Shown here in pieces: positions 35,962 to 45,458 of a stretch of 58,069 nucleotides of DNA; positions within the stretch are counted from its first letter, which is position 1, and every line of letters starts with the position of its first letter. Location of the stretch: contig DAHVAR010000090.1 in the NCBI GenBank assembly GCA_027314515.1, forward strand, positions 1-58,069, in the 5' to 3' direction. A model generated the notes under the pieces. The model had not been told where the DNA came from, searched no databases, and was given only the letters and a program-made list of their open reading frames with translations. This DNA comes from Actinomycetota bacterium. GTDB lineage: Bacteria > Actinomycetota > Actinomycetes > Streptosporangiales > Streptosporangiaceae. The position numbers and the translations under genes were made by a program.

Positions 35962-36469
35962 CGGCGCTTGATTCCGCAAGATAAGCGACCCACTGGGGGT
36001 CGCCGTCGTTGATAGCGCCGATAAGGCGCCAGTGTGGTCCGCGCGGGGCAGCCGGATCACTGGCCAGCGTCCAGCCCAGTTCCTCGATGAGCCGGTCAGC
36101 CTTGCGATGGTTACACCGCGTGCAGGACGCGACGCAGTTCTCCCAGGCGTGCGGGCCGCCCCTGCTGCGCGGAATCACATGATCAATGGTGTCGGCCTTG
36201 GTGCCGCAATAGGCGCACAGGTAGTTGTCGCGGCGCATGAGCGCGGCCCTGGTCAGCGGCACACGGCTGCGGTGCGGCACGCGGACGTACCGACGCAGCC
36301 GGATGACCGAGGGAATCGCCAGCCGGACCGATGCCGACCGCAACTCGATGCCGTTGACATCGGAATGCACGACGGAAGCCTTCTCCCCGAGCACGAGGCA
36401 AACGGCGCGGTGCATGCCGACCGTCGTCAGCGGCTCATAGGTGATGTTGAGCAACAGCACCCGGCGCAC
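35957..36469 (-). CDS. HNH endonuclease family protein
   Basis: 170-residue protein with a C-terminal HNH finger: CAYCGTKADTIDHVIPRSRG, then ENCVASCTRCNHRK, where two C-x-x-C pairs hold the structural zinc and DHVIPRSRGG holds the catalytic His. The N-terminal half (RRVLLLNITYEPLTTV) is a conserved actinobacterial extension. GTG 36469 is chosen because GGGAGG lies 5 bases upstream. Broadly conserved as a housekeeping neighbour in actinomycetes; the DNA target is unknown. Confidence 0.85.
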   Translation of the reverse strand: MRRVLLLNITYEPLTTVGMHRAVCLVLGEKASVVHSDVNGIELRSASVRLAIPSVIRLRRYVRVPHRSRVPLTRAALMRRDNYLCAYCGTKADTIDHVIPRSRGGPHAWENCVASCTRCNHRKADRLIEELGWTLASDPAAPRGPHWRLIGAINDGDPQWVAYLAESSAA

Positions 36470-36725
36470 GTGCACCTCCCGTTCAGGACGGGTCCAATCC
36501 ATTCGCCCCGGCGCCGCTGGCCACCACCGCCGCGGCGCACGTGACCAGTGTGACTGCCAGCCGCCTGGATAGCCAACACCAAATCGGCGATCGCGGCGCG
36601 ACGGCTGGGCCAACGCAGCGGGAAGCCCGGGCAAATGTCATGCTAGCCGCGACGGCGGGATGCGCTGACCTGCCAGTGCTGCCCGGATGCGGGCGGGCCT
36701 GGCCACGGGACATTACAGTCGTGCC

Positions 36726-38936
36726 ATGTCGATGCCGCCCTATCCCGATGCTGTCCGGCTGGAGCAGACCGAGACTATCCACGGCCACCAGGTATCCGAC
36801 CCCTACCGCTGGCTGGAGGACGCCGACAGCAGCGAGGCCAGGAGCTGGCTGACGGCCCAGGACGAGCTGTACGCCCGCTACCTGGCCGGGCTGCCCGGCC
36901 GGGAGAGGTTCGCCGCCCGCCTCACCGAACTGCTCGCCGCGGGCGAGGCGGGCCTGCCGGCCTGGCGGGGTGACCGGCAGTTCTTCACCCGGCGCGATCC
37001 GGGCCACGAGCACGCCGTGCTGTACACGGCTGGCGGCAGCGGCGACGGCGAGCGGGCGCTGATCGACCCGGTCGCCATCGACCCGGCCGGCCTCACCACG
37101 CTGGACGCCTGGCACCCGGATCAGGACGGCCGGCTGCTGGCCTACCAGCTTTCCCACGGCGGCAGCGAGGAGTCCATGCTCCGCGTGATGGACGTCGCGA
37201 CCGGCCGGGACGTCGACGGCCCGATCGACCGCTGCCGGTACTCAGACGTGGCCTGGCTGCCGGGTGGCCAGGCGTTCTACTACAGCCGAAGGCTCCCCCC
37301 GCAGGCCGTGCCCGCTGACGAGGAGCAGTTCCACCGGCGGGTGTACCTGCACCGGGTGGGCTCGCCCGCCGATGCCGACGTGGAGATACTCGGCGACGGC
37401 ATGGACAAGACGAACTACTACGGCCTATCGGTCAGCCATGACGGGCGCTGGCTGGTCATCACCGCCTCCGCCGGAACAGCGCCGCGCAATGACGCCTGGG
37501 TCGCTGACCTGTCCGCAAGCGCACCGGACGCGCCCAGCTTGCAGGTCATGCAGCAGGACGTGGACGCCAGGAGCTGGCCACGGCCCGGCCGCGACGGCCG
37601 GTTCTACGTGCTGACTGACAGGGACGCACCACGCGGCCGGATCGTGGTCACCGAGCCAGCCGACCCCGCCTTCCCCGAGTACGCGAGCTGGCAGGAATTC
37701 ATTCCGGAAGACCCCGGCGCGGTACTGACGGGCTTCGCGATCCTCGACGGTGCTGGCACGGGCGGTGCTGGCACGGGCGGGGCTGGCACGGGCGGTGCTG
37801 GCACAGGCGGTGCTGGCACGGGCGGGGACGGCACGGGCGGGGACGGCCAGCTCGAGCCGGTCCTGCTGATCGCACGAGCCAGGCACGCGATCAGCGAAGT
37901 CGGCGTGCATGACCTCGCGTTCGGCGAGTTGCTCCGGCAGGTCACGCTGCCTGGCCCCGGCACCGTCAGCGGTCTGTCCGAGCGTCCCGAGGGCGGCCAC
38001 GAAGCCTGGATCGGCTACACCGACTACACCACGCCGGCCATGGTGCTGCGCTACGACGCGTCCGCTGGCGCCGTGTCCGAGTGGCAGCGCGCGCCGGGCA
38101 CCGTTGACCTGCCCGCTGTCCGGGTCCGGCAGATCAGCTACGCCTCGGCCGACGACACGACCGTCCGGATGATAGTGATTTCCGGGCACGAGCCCGTTCC
38201 CGGCCGGACGCGGCCAGCGATCCTGTACGGATACGGCGGCTTCGACGTCAGCCTGACGCCTGCGTTCTCCGCCGGGATCCTGGCCTGGGTTGAGGCGGGC
38301 GGTAGCTACTCGGTCGCCGGCCTGCGCGGCGGCGGCGAGGAGGGCGAGGACTGGCACCGGGCGGGCATGCGGGACCGCAAGCAGAACGTCTTCGACGACT
38401 TCCACGCGGCCGCCGAGAAGCTCATCGCCGATGGCTGGACGACCAGCAGCCAGCTAGCCGTCTGGGGCGGATCCAACGGCGGCCTGCTGGTGGGCGCTTC
38501 GGTGACGCAACGGCCGGACCTGAGTGCCGCGGCGGTGTGCTCCGCCCCGCTGCTGGACATGGTGCGGTATGAGCGGTTCGGACTCGGGGAGTCGTGGAAC
38601 GACGAGTACGGCACGGCCGCCGACCCGGCCGAGTTGAACTGGCTGATCGGCTACTCTCCGTATCACCACGTACGACCCGGCGTCAGGTACCCGGCGGTCC
38701 TGTTCACGGTGTTCGACGGCGATACCCGGGTGGATCCGCTGCACGCGCGGAAAATGTGCGCTGCCCTGCAGCACGCGACCCTGGCCCCCGCCGCCGAGCG
38801 CCCGATCCTGCTGCGGAACGAGGCCGAGGTCGGGCACGGCGCGCGAGCGCTGAGCCGGTCCATCGCACTGCTGGCTGAGAGCCTCGCGTTCGCAGCCGCG
38901 CAAACGGGCCTGCAGGTCGCGCCCGCCAGGGCGTAA
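36726..38936 (+). CDS. Prolyl oligopeptidase family serine peptidase (S9A)
   Basis: Cytoplasmic prolyl oligopeptidase (736 residues): a short N-terminal cap helix with [11 protein letters not shown], a seven-bladed propeller to about residue 450, then the alpha/beta-hydrolase domain. Catalytic triad candidates: Ser near 582 in GGSNGG, Asp near 664 in FDGDTRVDP and His near 702 in VGHGA. ATG 36726 begins the conserved protein. The propeller contains an in-frame Gly-Ala-Gly-Thr-Gly repeat (37749-37847) that would form a flexible loop. Confidence 0.92.
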   Translation: MSMPPYPDAVRLEQTETIHGHQVSDPYRWLEDADSSEARSWLTAQDELYARYLAGLPGRERFAARLTELLAAGEAGLPAWRGDRQFFTRRDPGHEHAVLYTAGGSGDGERALIDPVAIDPAGLTTLDAWHPDQDGRLLAYQLSHGGSEESMLRVMDVATGRDVDGPIDRCRYSDVAWLPGGQAFYYSRRLPPQAVPADEEQFHRRVYLHRVGSPADADVEILGDGMDKTNYYGLSVSHDGRWLVITASAGTAPRNDAWVADLSASAPDAPSLQVMQQDVDARSWPRPGRDGRFYVLTDRDAPRGRIVVTEPADPAFPEYASWQEFIPEDPGAVLTGFAILDGAGTGGAGTGGAGTGGAGTGGAGTGGDGTGGDGQLEPVLLIARARHAISEVGVHDLAFGELLRQVTLPGPGTVSGLSERPEGGHEAWIGYTDYTTPAMVLRYDASAGAVSEWQRAPGTVDLPAVRVRQISYASADDTTVRMIVISGHEPVPGRTRPAILYGYGGFDVSLTPAFSAGILAWVEAGGSYSVAGLRGGGEEGEDWHRAGMRDRKQNVFDDFHAAAEKLIADGWTTSSQLAVWGGSNGGLLVGASVTQRPDLSAAAVCSAPLLDMVRYERFGLGESWNDEYGTAADPAELNWLIGYSPYHHVRPGVRYPAVLFTVFDGDTRVDPLHARKMCAALQHATLAPAAERPILLRNEAEVGHGARALSRSIALLAESLAFAAAQTGLQVAPARA
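37749..37847. repeat. 15-bp tandem repeat inside the peptidase gene
   Basis: Six complete copies and a partial copy of GGTGCTGGCACGGGC with a few substitutions, in frame. Confidence 0.9.
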
Positions 38937-38970
38937 CCGCGCCGGCGCAGCGGCTAGGCTGGGGCCCGAG

Positions 38971-39399
38971 ATGAGCGAAACCCAAGCCCCGAGCTTGTAC
39001 GAGGCAATCGGCGGCGCGCCAGCCTTCCGCCGCCTGGTCCAGCGGTTTTACGCCGAAGTCGCCGCCGATCCGCAACTGCGCCGGGTCTACCCAAGCCGCG
39101 ACCTCGGCCCCGCGGAGGAGCACCTGCGGCTGTTCCTGATCCAGTACTGGGGCGGTCCGACCAGCTATAGCGAACTGCGCGGGCACCCCCGGCTGAGGAT
39201 GCGCCACGTGCACTTCGCCATCGGCCCGGCCGAGCGCGATGCCTGGCTCCGGCACATGCGAACTGCCCTGGACGAGCTGGAACTCGACCCGGCTCACGAC
39301 GCCCAGCTGTGGGAATACCTCGTCATGGCCGCGCACAGCCTGGTGAACCAGTCCGGCGACCGCAGCGGCGGACCTGACCTGGGCCTGAGCCTGGCCTGA
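38971..39399 (+). CDS. glbO: Truncated haemoglobin, group II (GlbO-like)
   Basis: 2-on-2 globin of 142 residues: [16 protein letters not shown] (helix B with the distal Tyr), the proximal His in [20 protein letters not shown], and the group-II Trp at the start of helix G in DAWLRHM. Binds O2 or NO, usually in stress protection. The last codons run into an 11-bp tandem repeat that continues past the stop. Confidence 0.92.
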   Translation: MSETQAPSLYEAIGGAPAFRRLVQRFYAEVAADPQLRRVYPSRDLGPAEEHLRLFLIQYWGGPTSYSELRGHPRLRMRHVHFAIGPAERDAWLRHMRTALDELELDPAHDAQLWEYLVMAAHSLVNQSGDRSGGPDLGLSLA

Positions 39400-39436
39400 G
39401 CCCGGCCCGAGCCTGACCCGAGCCTGGCCTGAGCCC
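39382..39436. repeat. 11-bp tandem repeat at the end of glbO
   Basis: Five imperfect copies of GGCCTGAGCCT spanning the last codons of the globin gene and its 3' flank. Since 11 is not a multiple of 3, only the first part is translated. Confidence 0.8.
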
Positions 39437-39584
39437 GGCTTGCCCCCGTTTTCGGCCGAGCCGTTTGCGGCGCCAGGCACATCCCAAGATACTGGGAACC
39501 ACCAGATATCACCTGGCGCAACCGTGGCACCGCCAACGCTTAGTCCAGGGCGCCGGACTGTCCCGCCGCTGGAGGGCCCTAGCA

Positions 39585-41114
39585 GTGACACAGGACGTTC
39601 GCTCCGGCCATGGAGGCCTGGTTCCGGGCGACCAGGTGGCTGGCTACCAGATTCAGGAACAGATCGGCCGTGGCGGCATGGCCGTCGTGTACCGGGCGCT
39701 GGACCTAAGGCTCCGGCGGGTCGCGGCACTCAAGGTCCTGGCACCTCATCTCGGCGAGGACGAAGCCTTCCGGCAGCGGTTCATCCGCGAGTCCCGAGCG
39801 GCGGCTGGCGTCGATCACCCGCACATCGTCCCGGTCTACGAGGCGGGCGAAGCGGGCGACGTGCTCTTCATCGCCATGCGCTACGTCGAGCACGGTGACG
39901 TGCGCTCGCTTCTCGATACCGGCGGACCGCTGAACCCCTCGCGCGCGGCGGCGATCGCCTTCCAGGCCGCATCGGCGCTCGACAGCGCGCATGCTCACGG
40001 GCTGGTACACCGGGACGTCAAGCCGGGGAACATGCTGCTCGCCCGGGCCAGCAACGACACCGACCACGTCTACCTGTCCGATTTCGGGCTGAGCAAGCAC
40101 GCGCTCACCCCGTCGACGCTCACCTCGACCGGCCAGTTCCTCGGCACGCTCGACTATGTCGCGCCCGAGCAGATCCAGGGCCATCCGGTCGACGGCCGGG
40201 CCGATCAGTACGCGCTGGCCTGCACCGTCGTCGAGATGCTCACCGGCGCGCCGCCCTTCAGGCGGGACGACAGCATGGCGCTCATGTGGGCACAGCTCGA
40301 GTCCGAGCCGCCTCGGCTGACGCAGCGCAGGCCCGGCCTGCCGCCCGCCGTGGATCAGGTGATCGCGGCCGCCCTGGCCAAGTCGCCGGCCGGCCGGTAC
40401 CCCACCTGCCGGGACTTTGCCGTTGCGCTGGCAGCGGCCTGCGCTCCGGCTGGCCGGCCGCACCCTGCCGCACCGCGCACCGCGGACGGCTGGCTGCCGC
40501 CGCCGCAGGCGCCGCCGCCGCAACTGCAGCAGCAGCCCCATCCGCCGCCGAAGCCGCCGGCTCCCACCACGGCGGGAACGCGGCCTGCCCTGCCAGACAC
40601 CAGGCCATCCGCACGCGTCCCGGAGCGGAGCCAGCACGCCGGAAACCAGCACACCGGGAACCAGCACACCGGGAACCAGCGCACTCGCGATCTCGCGCTC
40701 ATCGTGATCCTCGTGCTCGCCTGCCTGGTCGGCGTGGCCGGCATCGGGTACGCGCTGTCCCATCGCGGTAATGGCCCGCCTTCGCCTGCCGCCGGGACCG
40801 GCTCATCGGGGCTGCAGGCTGGCGTGGGCCATCCCGCCTGGGTTGTGCGCGAGTATTTCGCCGCGATCAACCATCATCGCTACCTGATCGCCTACCGGCT
40901 CAGCGACCAGAGCCAGAGCGAGCCACTGGCCACGTTCGAAGCCGGGTTCAAGGACACCCTCCACGACACTGTGCTGATCCAGTCCGTCTCGGGCGACATG
41001 GTCACAGCCCACCTCGTCGCCTTGCAGGCGAACGGCACGAAGAAAATCTTCGAGGGCACCTACACCGTCGTTGACGGGAAGATCAGCAAGTCCGACATCA
41101 TTCAGGTGAGCTAG
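39585..41114 (+). CDS. Receptor-type Ser/Thr protein kinase (PASTA-less)
   Basis: Hanks-type kinase (509 residues). Catalytic domain at about residues 20-285 with the Gly-rich loop IGRGGMAVVYRA, the catalytic loop HRDVKPGN, DFG and the APEQ motif. Then a Pro/Gln-rich linker with a His-Thr-Gly-Asn-Gln repeat, one transmembrane helix at about 368-392, and a C-terminal extracellular domain of roughly 100 residues (VREYFAAINHHRYLIAYRL) resembling an NTF2-like fold instead of PASTA repeats. GTG 39585 has GGAGGG 8 bases upstream. The signal sensed is unknown. Confidence 0.9.
   Translation: MTQDVRSGHGGLVPGDQVAGYQIQEQIGRGGMAVVYRALDLRLRRVAALKVLAPHLGEDEAFRQRFIRESRAAAGVDHPHIVPVYEAGEAGDVLFIAMRYVEHGDVRSLLDTGGPLNPSRAAAIAFQAASALDSAHAHGLVHRDVKPGNMLLARASNDTDHVYLSDFGLSKHALTPSTLTSTGQFLGTLDYVAPEQIQGHPVDGRADQYALACTVVEMLTGAPPFRRDDSMALMWAQLESEPPRLTQRRPGLPPAVDQVIAAALAKSPAGRYPTCRDFAVALAAACAPAGRPHPAAPRTADGWLPPPQAPPPQLQQQPHPPPKPPAPTTAGTRPALPDTRPSARVPERSQHAGNQHTGNQHTGNQRTRDLALIVILVLACLVGVAGIGYALSHRGNGPPSPAAGTGSSGLQAGVGHPAWVVREYFAAINHHRYLIAYRLSDQSQSEPLATFEAGFKDTLHDTVLIQSVSGDMVTAHLVALQANGTKKIFEGTYTVVDGKISKSDIIQVS
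40632..40676. repeat. 15-bp tandem repeat in the kinase linker
   Basis: Three copies of CAGCACACCGGGAAC (the first with two changes) plus a partial fourth, encoding His-Thr-Gly-Asn-Gln units before the transmembrane helix. Confidence 0.85.
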
Positions 41115-41144
41115 CCCGGACCCGGATGGCGGCCGGGCTGCGGC

Positions 41145-43667
41145 TCACATCCGGACGCGCCTGTTGTCCGGGTCGTAGAGCGGACGCAGCGAGACCCGCG
41201 CCGGGACAACGCGCTGGCCGATCTGCACGGTCCAGTCGGCAGCGTCCAGCCAGGCCTGGTCGACCGCCGGCCCGCCCGAGTCGACCATGGCAAGTCCGAC
41301 CGCGCCGCCCAGGGTCCAGCCGTAGGACGCGGCCCTGACATAGCCGACCTCGGCGTCATCGCGGCGGACGATCTCGGCGTGGAACATCAGCGGCTCAGGG
41401 TCGGTCAGCAGGATCTGGACTAGCCGCCTGGTCAGCGGGCCCGCTGCCTTCTGGGTGGCCACCGCATCCCGGCCGATGAAGCCGCCCGGCTTGTCCAGCG
41501 CAACCGCGAACCCCAGGCCCGCCTCCAGCACCGTGTCGGTGTTGTCGATGTCGTGGCCGTAGTCGCGGTAGCCCTTCTCCATCCGCAGGCTGGACAGGGC
41601 CTTCAGGCCGGCGTGCCGCAGGCCGAACTCACGGCCCGCCTCGACCAGCCGGTCGTAGACGTGCACCGCCTGCTCGGCGGGAATGTGCAGCTCGTAGCCG
41701 AGCTCGCCGAGGTAGGTGATCCGGACGCACAGGACGCGCGCGAAGCCGATGTCGATCTGCCGGGCCGCCCGGAAGCCGAACGCAGCGTCGCTGACGTCCG
41801 CGCTCGTGACCGCCGCCAGCAGCTCGCGCGACCTTGGCCCCTGCACGTTGAGCTGCGCGTAGGCCGAGGTGACGTCGGTCACGAATGCGTGCGCGCCGGT
41901 CGCCGCGAACTGACGGCGCAGCCTGGTCAGCGCATGCCGGTGCGCGGTGTCGGAGGCGACCACGTAGAAGTCGTCATCGGTGAGCTTGGTGACGGTCAGG
42001 TCCGCCTCGAGCGTGCCGCCGTCGTTGAGCCACTGGGTGTAGGTGATCAGTCCGCTCGCCCCGTTGACCCGGCCCGCCGACAGCCTGTCGAGCTCGCGGC
42101 CGGCGTCACGGCCCTGGACGGCGAACTTCGCCATGAACGACATGTCCATCAGGATCACGCCGTCGCGGCAGGCCTGGTGCTCAGCCTCCCAGTACTTGTA
42201 CCAGTCCTGGCGGCCCCAGGACAGCTCACCTGCCTCTGGCGCGGCGCCCGGCGCTACCGAGCCCTCCGGGGCGTACCAGTCCGCGCCCTCCCAGCCGCTG
42301 ACGTCGCGGAAGAAAGCGCCTTGCTCCGCCAGCCGGAGGTGGACGGGTGACAGCTTCGCGCCCCGGGCGGTCTGCACCGACCTGCCGGGGTAATGCGTTG
42401 CGTAGACCAGGCCAAGCGACTCGACGGTCCTGGTTGCCCGGTACTGCGGGTTTGCCTGGTAGGGATGCAGCCGGTCGATGTTCATCCCGGTCACGTCGGC
42501 ATCCGGGCGCCCGTTGAGTATCCAGTGCGCCATCAGCCGCCCGATGCCGCCGCCGGTCAGGATGCCGATCGAGTTAAGGCCCGCGGCGACGAAGTAATTC
42601 TTCAGCTCCGGTGCCTCGCCGAGAACCGGGGCCAGGTCGGGGGTGAAGCTCTCCGGGCCGCAGAAGAACTTGCGGATGCCGGTCTGCGCGGCGATCGGGA
42701 TCCGCGACATTGTCTTCTCCAGGAACGGGGCCATCCGGTCCCAGTCCGGCGGCAGTTCGCCGAAGGAGAAATCGGCCGGGATGCCGTCGACTCGCCAGGG
42801 CGCGCAGAGCGGCTCGAACATGCCGAGCATCAGGCCGCCGCCTTCTTCGCGGAAGTAGCCGTAGTTCGCCGGGTCCTCCAGCACCGGCCAATCTCGGCTC
42901 ACTGCCTCGATCGGCTCGGTGAGCAGGTAATAGTGCTCGGCGGCCTGCAGCGGGATGCTGACTCCGGCCAGTTCGCCGAGCTGCCGGGCCCACATGCCCG
43001 CGCAGTTCACCACGAACTCCGCTTCGATCGCACCCTGGGCGGTGCGGACGCCGGTCACCGCGGCAGTGCCCGCCGGGCCGCCCGAGCTGAGGAAGCCGGT
43101 GACCGCGACTCCTTCGATGATCCGGGCACCCTGCTGGCGGGCTCCCTTGGCCAACGACATCGTGACGTCGACTGGGTTCACCCGGCCGTCAGCCGGGATG
43201 TAGAACCCTGCGAGCACGTCGTCGGTTCTGGCTAGCGGCCACAGCTCAGCGACTTGCGCGGCGGAGATCTCGTGTACCTCGACGCCGCAGTGCCGGTTGA
43301 ACGCCGCGACACGACGGTATTCCTCCAGCCGCCCTGCTTCGATCGCGAGCTCGATCAAGCCCACCTGGCGCATCCCGGTGGCCAGCCCGGTCTCGGCCTC
43401 CAGCTTCAGGTACAGGTCACGGGTGTAGGTGCGCAGCTCGGTGGAGGTCTGCGAGGTGGAGCCGAAGGTGGCCATCAGGCCGGCGGCGTGCCAGGTCGTG
43501 CCCGACGTCAGCCGGTCCCGCTCGAGCAGCACTACGTCTCGCACGCCCAGGTGCGCCAGGTGATAGGCGATAGAGGTACCGATAATCCCGCCGCCGACGA
43601 CGACAACCCGCGCCCGGTCCGGCAGCCGCTGGCCGGTGCCGCCAGCCGGCTGCTCACCCGTGATCAT
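41145..43667 (-). CDS. Dimethylglycine/sarcosine dehydrogenase-like FAD-GcvT fusion
   Basis: 840-residue fusion. The N-terminal DAO-type FAD domain has VVVVGGGIIGTSIAYHLA and SGTTWHAAG, whose His is the residue that covalently carries FAD in dimethylglycine oxidase. The C-terminal GcvT-like tetrahydrofolate domain starts near residue 430 and contains VTSAYAQLNVQGPRSRELL. It demethylates a methylated glycine and passes the one-carbon unit to folate. ATG 43667 begins the conserved part. No other glycine-betaine genes are adjacent; glyA lies 9 kb away. Confidence 0.88.
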   Translation of the reverse strand: MITGEQPAGGTGQRLPDRARVVVVGGGIIGTSIAYHLAHLGVRDVVLLERDRLTSGTTWHAAGLMATFGSTSQTSTELRTYTRDLYLKLEAETGLATGMRQVGLIELAIEAGRLEEYRRVAAFNRHCGVEVHEISAAQVAELWPLARTDDVLAGFYIPADGRVNPVDVTMSLAKGARQQGARIIEGVAVTGFLSSGGPAGTAAVTGVRTAQGAIEAEFVVNCAGMWARQLGELAGVSIPLQAAEHYYLLTEPIEAVSRDWPVLEDPANYGYFREEGGGLMLGMFEPLCAPWRVDGIPADFSFGELPPDWDRMAPFLEKTMSRIPIAAQTGIRKFFCGPESFTPDLAPVLGEAPELKNYFVAAGLNSIGILTGGGIGRLMAHWILNGRPDADVTGMNIDRLHPYQANPQYRATRTVESLGLVYATHYPGRSVQTARGAKLSPVHLRLAEQGAFFRDVSGWEGADWYAPEGSVAPGAAPEAGELSWGRQDWYKYWEAEHQACRDGVILMDMSFMAKFAVQGRDAGRELDRLSAGRVNGASGLITYTQWLNDGGTLEADLTVTKLTDDDFYVVASDTAHRHALTRLRRQFAATGAHAFVTDVTSAYAQLNVQGPRSRELLAAVTSADVSDAAFGFRAARQIDIGFARVLCVRITYLGELGYELHIPAEQAVHVYDRLVEAGREFGLRHAGLKALSSLRMEKGYRDYGHDIDNTDTVLEAGLGFAVALDKPGGFIGRDAVATQKAAGPLTRRLVQILLTDPEPLMFHAEIVRRDDAEVGYVRAASYGWTLGGAVGLAMVDSGGPAVDQAWLDAADWTVQIGQRVVPARVSLRPLYDPDNRRVRM

Positions 43668-43680
43668 GCCGGCATGTCGC

Positions 43681-45345
43681 TCAGCCCCGGGTAAGCTTGC
43701 GGTAGGTGACGCGGTGCGGGCGGGCAGCGTCGGCGCCGAGACGGTCGATCTTGTTCTTCTCGTAGCCCTCGAAGTTGCCCTCGAACCAGTACCAGTTAGC
43801 GCCGCCTTCCCAGGCCAGGATGTGGGTGGCGATCCGGTCCAGGAACCACCGGTCATGACTGGTGATCACGGCGCAGCCGGGGAACTCCAGCAGGGCGTTC
43901 TCCAGCGACGACAGGGTCTCCACGTCCAGGTCGTTGGTGGGCTCGTCCAGCAGCAGCAGGTTGCCGCCCTGCTTCAGGGTAAGCGCAAGATTGACCCTGT
44001 TCCGCTCGCCGCCAGACAGCACTCCGGCGGGCTTTTGCTGGTCGCTGCCCTTGAACCCGAACGCGGCCACGTACGCCCGGCTGGGCATCTCGGTCTTGCC
44101 TGCGGTGATGTAGCTCTCGCCGTCCGAGATCACCTCCCAGACGTTCTTGTCGGGCGCGAGCCGGGACCTGGCCTGATCGACATAGGCGATCTCCACGGTG
44201 TCGCCGACCTTGATGGCGCCGGCGTCCGGCTGTTCCTCGCCCACGATCATCTTGAACAAGGTCGTCTTGCCCACGCCGTTGGGCCCGATCACGCCCACGA
44301 TGCCACCCTGCGGCAGGCTGAAGCTCAGCCCCTCAAACAGTTCCCGGTCACCGAACCCCTTGGCCAGGCCGTCGACGCTCACGACCTGGGTGCCGAGGCG
44401 CGGGCCCGGCGGGATCTGGATCTCCTCGAAGTCCAGCTTGCGGTTCTTGTCAGCCTCCGCGGCCATCTCCTCGTAGCGCTGCAGCCGGGCGCGGCTCTTG
44501 GCCTGCCGCGCCCGTGGGCTGGACCGGACCCACTCCAGCTCGTCTTCCAGCCGCTTGCGCTTCTTGGCATCCTTGGCGCCCTCGACCTTCAGCCGGGCTG
44601 CCTTGGTCTCCAGGTAGGTCGAGTAATTGCCCTCGTACGGGTAGGCGTGCCCCCGGTCGAGCTCCAGGATCCAGCCGGCCACGTTGTCCAGGAAATACCG
44701 GTCGTGGGTGACGGCCACGACGGTGCCGGGATACTTCTCCAGGTGCTGCTCCAGCCACTGCACGCTCTCGGCGTCCAGGTGGTTCGTCGGCTCATCCAGC
44801 AGCAGCAGGTCTGGCTGCGACAACAGCAGCTTGCACAACGCCACCCGGCGGCGCTCACCACCCGACAGCACGCTCACGTCGGCGTCCGGCGGCGGGCAGC
44901 GCAGCGCATCCATCGCCTGCTCTAGCTGGCTGTCCAGGTCCCAAGCGTTCGTGTGGTCCAGCTGCTCCTGCAGCCTGCCCATCTTCGCCAGCAGCTCATC
45001 GGAGTAGTCGGTCGCCATCTGCTCGGCGATCTGGTTATACCGGTCCAGCAGCGCCTTTGTCTCCGCGACGCCGTCCTCGACGTTGCCAAGGACGGTCTTG
45101 GAGTCATCCAGCTCCGGCTCCTGCTCCAAGATCCCGACCGTGAACCCCGGCATCAGCCTGGCGTCGCCGTTCGACGGCTGCTCAACCCCGGCCATCATCC
45201 GCAGCAGCGTCGACTTGCCCGTGCCATTCGGGCCGACCACGCCGATCTTCGCGCCCGGCAGGAACGCAAGCGTGACGTCATCGAGGATGACCTTGTCGCC
45301 GTGCGCCTTGCGGACACGGCTCATCTGGTAGATGAACTCCGGCAT
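43681..45345 (-). CDS. ettA: Energy-dependent translational throttle protein EttA (ABC-F)
   Basis: Soluble ABC-F protein (554 residues) with two ATPase domains and no membrane helices. First domain: GVVGPNGTGKSTLLRMMAG, SVLSGGERRRVALCKLL and LLLLDEPTNHLDAESVQWLE. Second: GVIGPNGVGKTTLFKMI, GVLSGGERNRVNLALTL and LLLLDEPTNDLD. The linker with the Arg/Lys-rich P-site tRNA interaction motif lies between. EttA binds the ribosomal E site and gates early elongation according to energy state. The start MPEFIYQMSRVRK is typical. Confidence 0.95.
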   Translation of the reverse strand: MPEFIYQMSRVRKAHGDKVILDDVTLAFLPGAKIGVVGPNGTGKSTLLRMMAGVEQPSNGDARLMPGFTVGILEQEPELDDSKTVLGNVEDGVAETKALLDRYNQIAEQMATDYSDELLAKMGRLQEQLDHTNAWDLDSQLEQAMDALRCPPPDADVSVLSGGERRRVALCKLLLSQPDLLLLDEPTNHLDAESVQWLEQHLEKYPGTVVAVTHDRYFLDNVAGWILELDRGHAYPYEGNYSTYLETKAARLKVEGAKDAKKRKRLEDELEWVRSSPRARQAKSRARLQRYEEMAAEADKNRKLDFEEIQIPPGPRLGTQVVSVDGLAKGFGDRELFEGLSFSLPQGGIVGVIGPNGVGKTTLFKMIVGEEQPDAGAIKVGDTVEIAYVDQARSRLAPDKNVWEVISDGESYITAGKTEMPSRAYVAAFGFKGSDQQKPAGVLSGGERNRVNLALTLKQGGNLLLLDEPTNDLDVETLSSLENALLEFPGCAVITSHDRWFLDRIATHILAWEGGANWYWFEGNFEGYEKNKIDRLGADAARPHRVTYRKLTRG

Positions 45346-45458
45346 GCCACCAAGGGTAGGGGCTGCCGGCCAGGGCTACGAACCGGCCAGCTAATCTCCC
45401 GGCTCCGGGCCCGGCGGCGTGTTCCGCGCGGCCAGGCCCGGAGCCCGCCCGATCCCGG

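Noticed and set aside
36712-36722. ATTACAGTCG near the prolyl oligopeptidase start, resembling the IS inverted repeat
   Set aside because: Only about 10 bases match, with no second end, target duplication or transposase nearby; chance is likely.
37749-37847. Regular repeats considered as a CRISPR array
   Set aside because: Units are directly contiguous with no spacers and lie in frame inside a peptidase gene.
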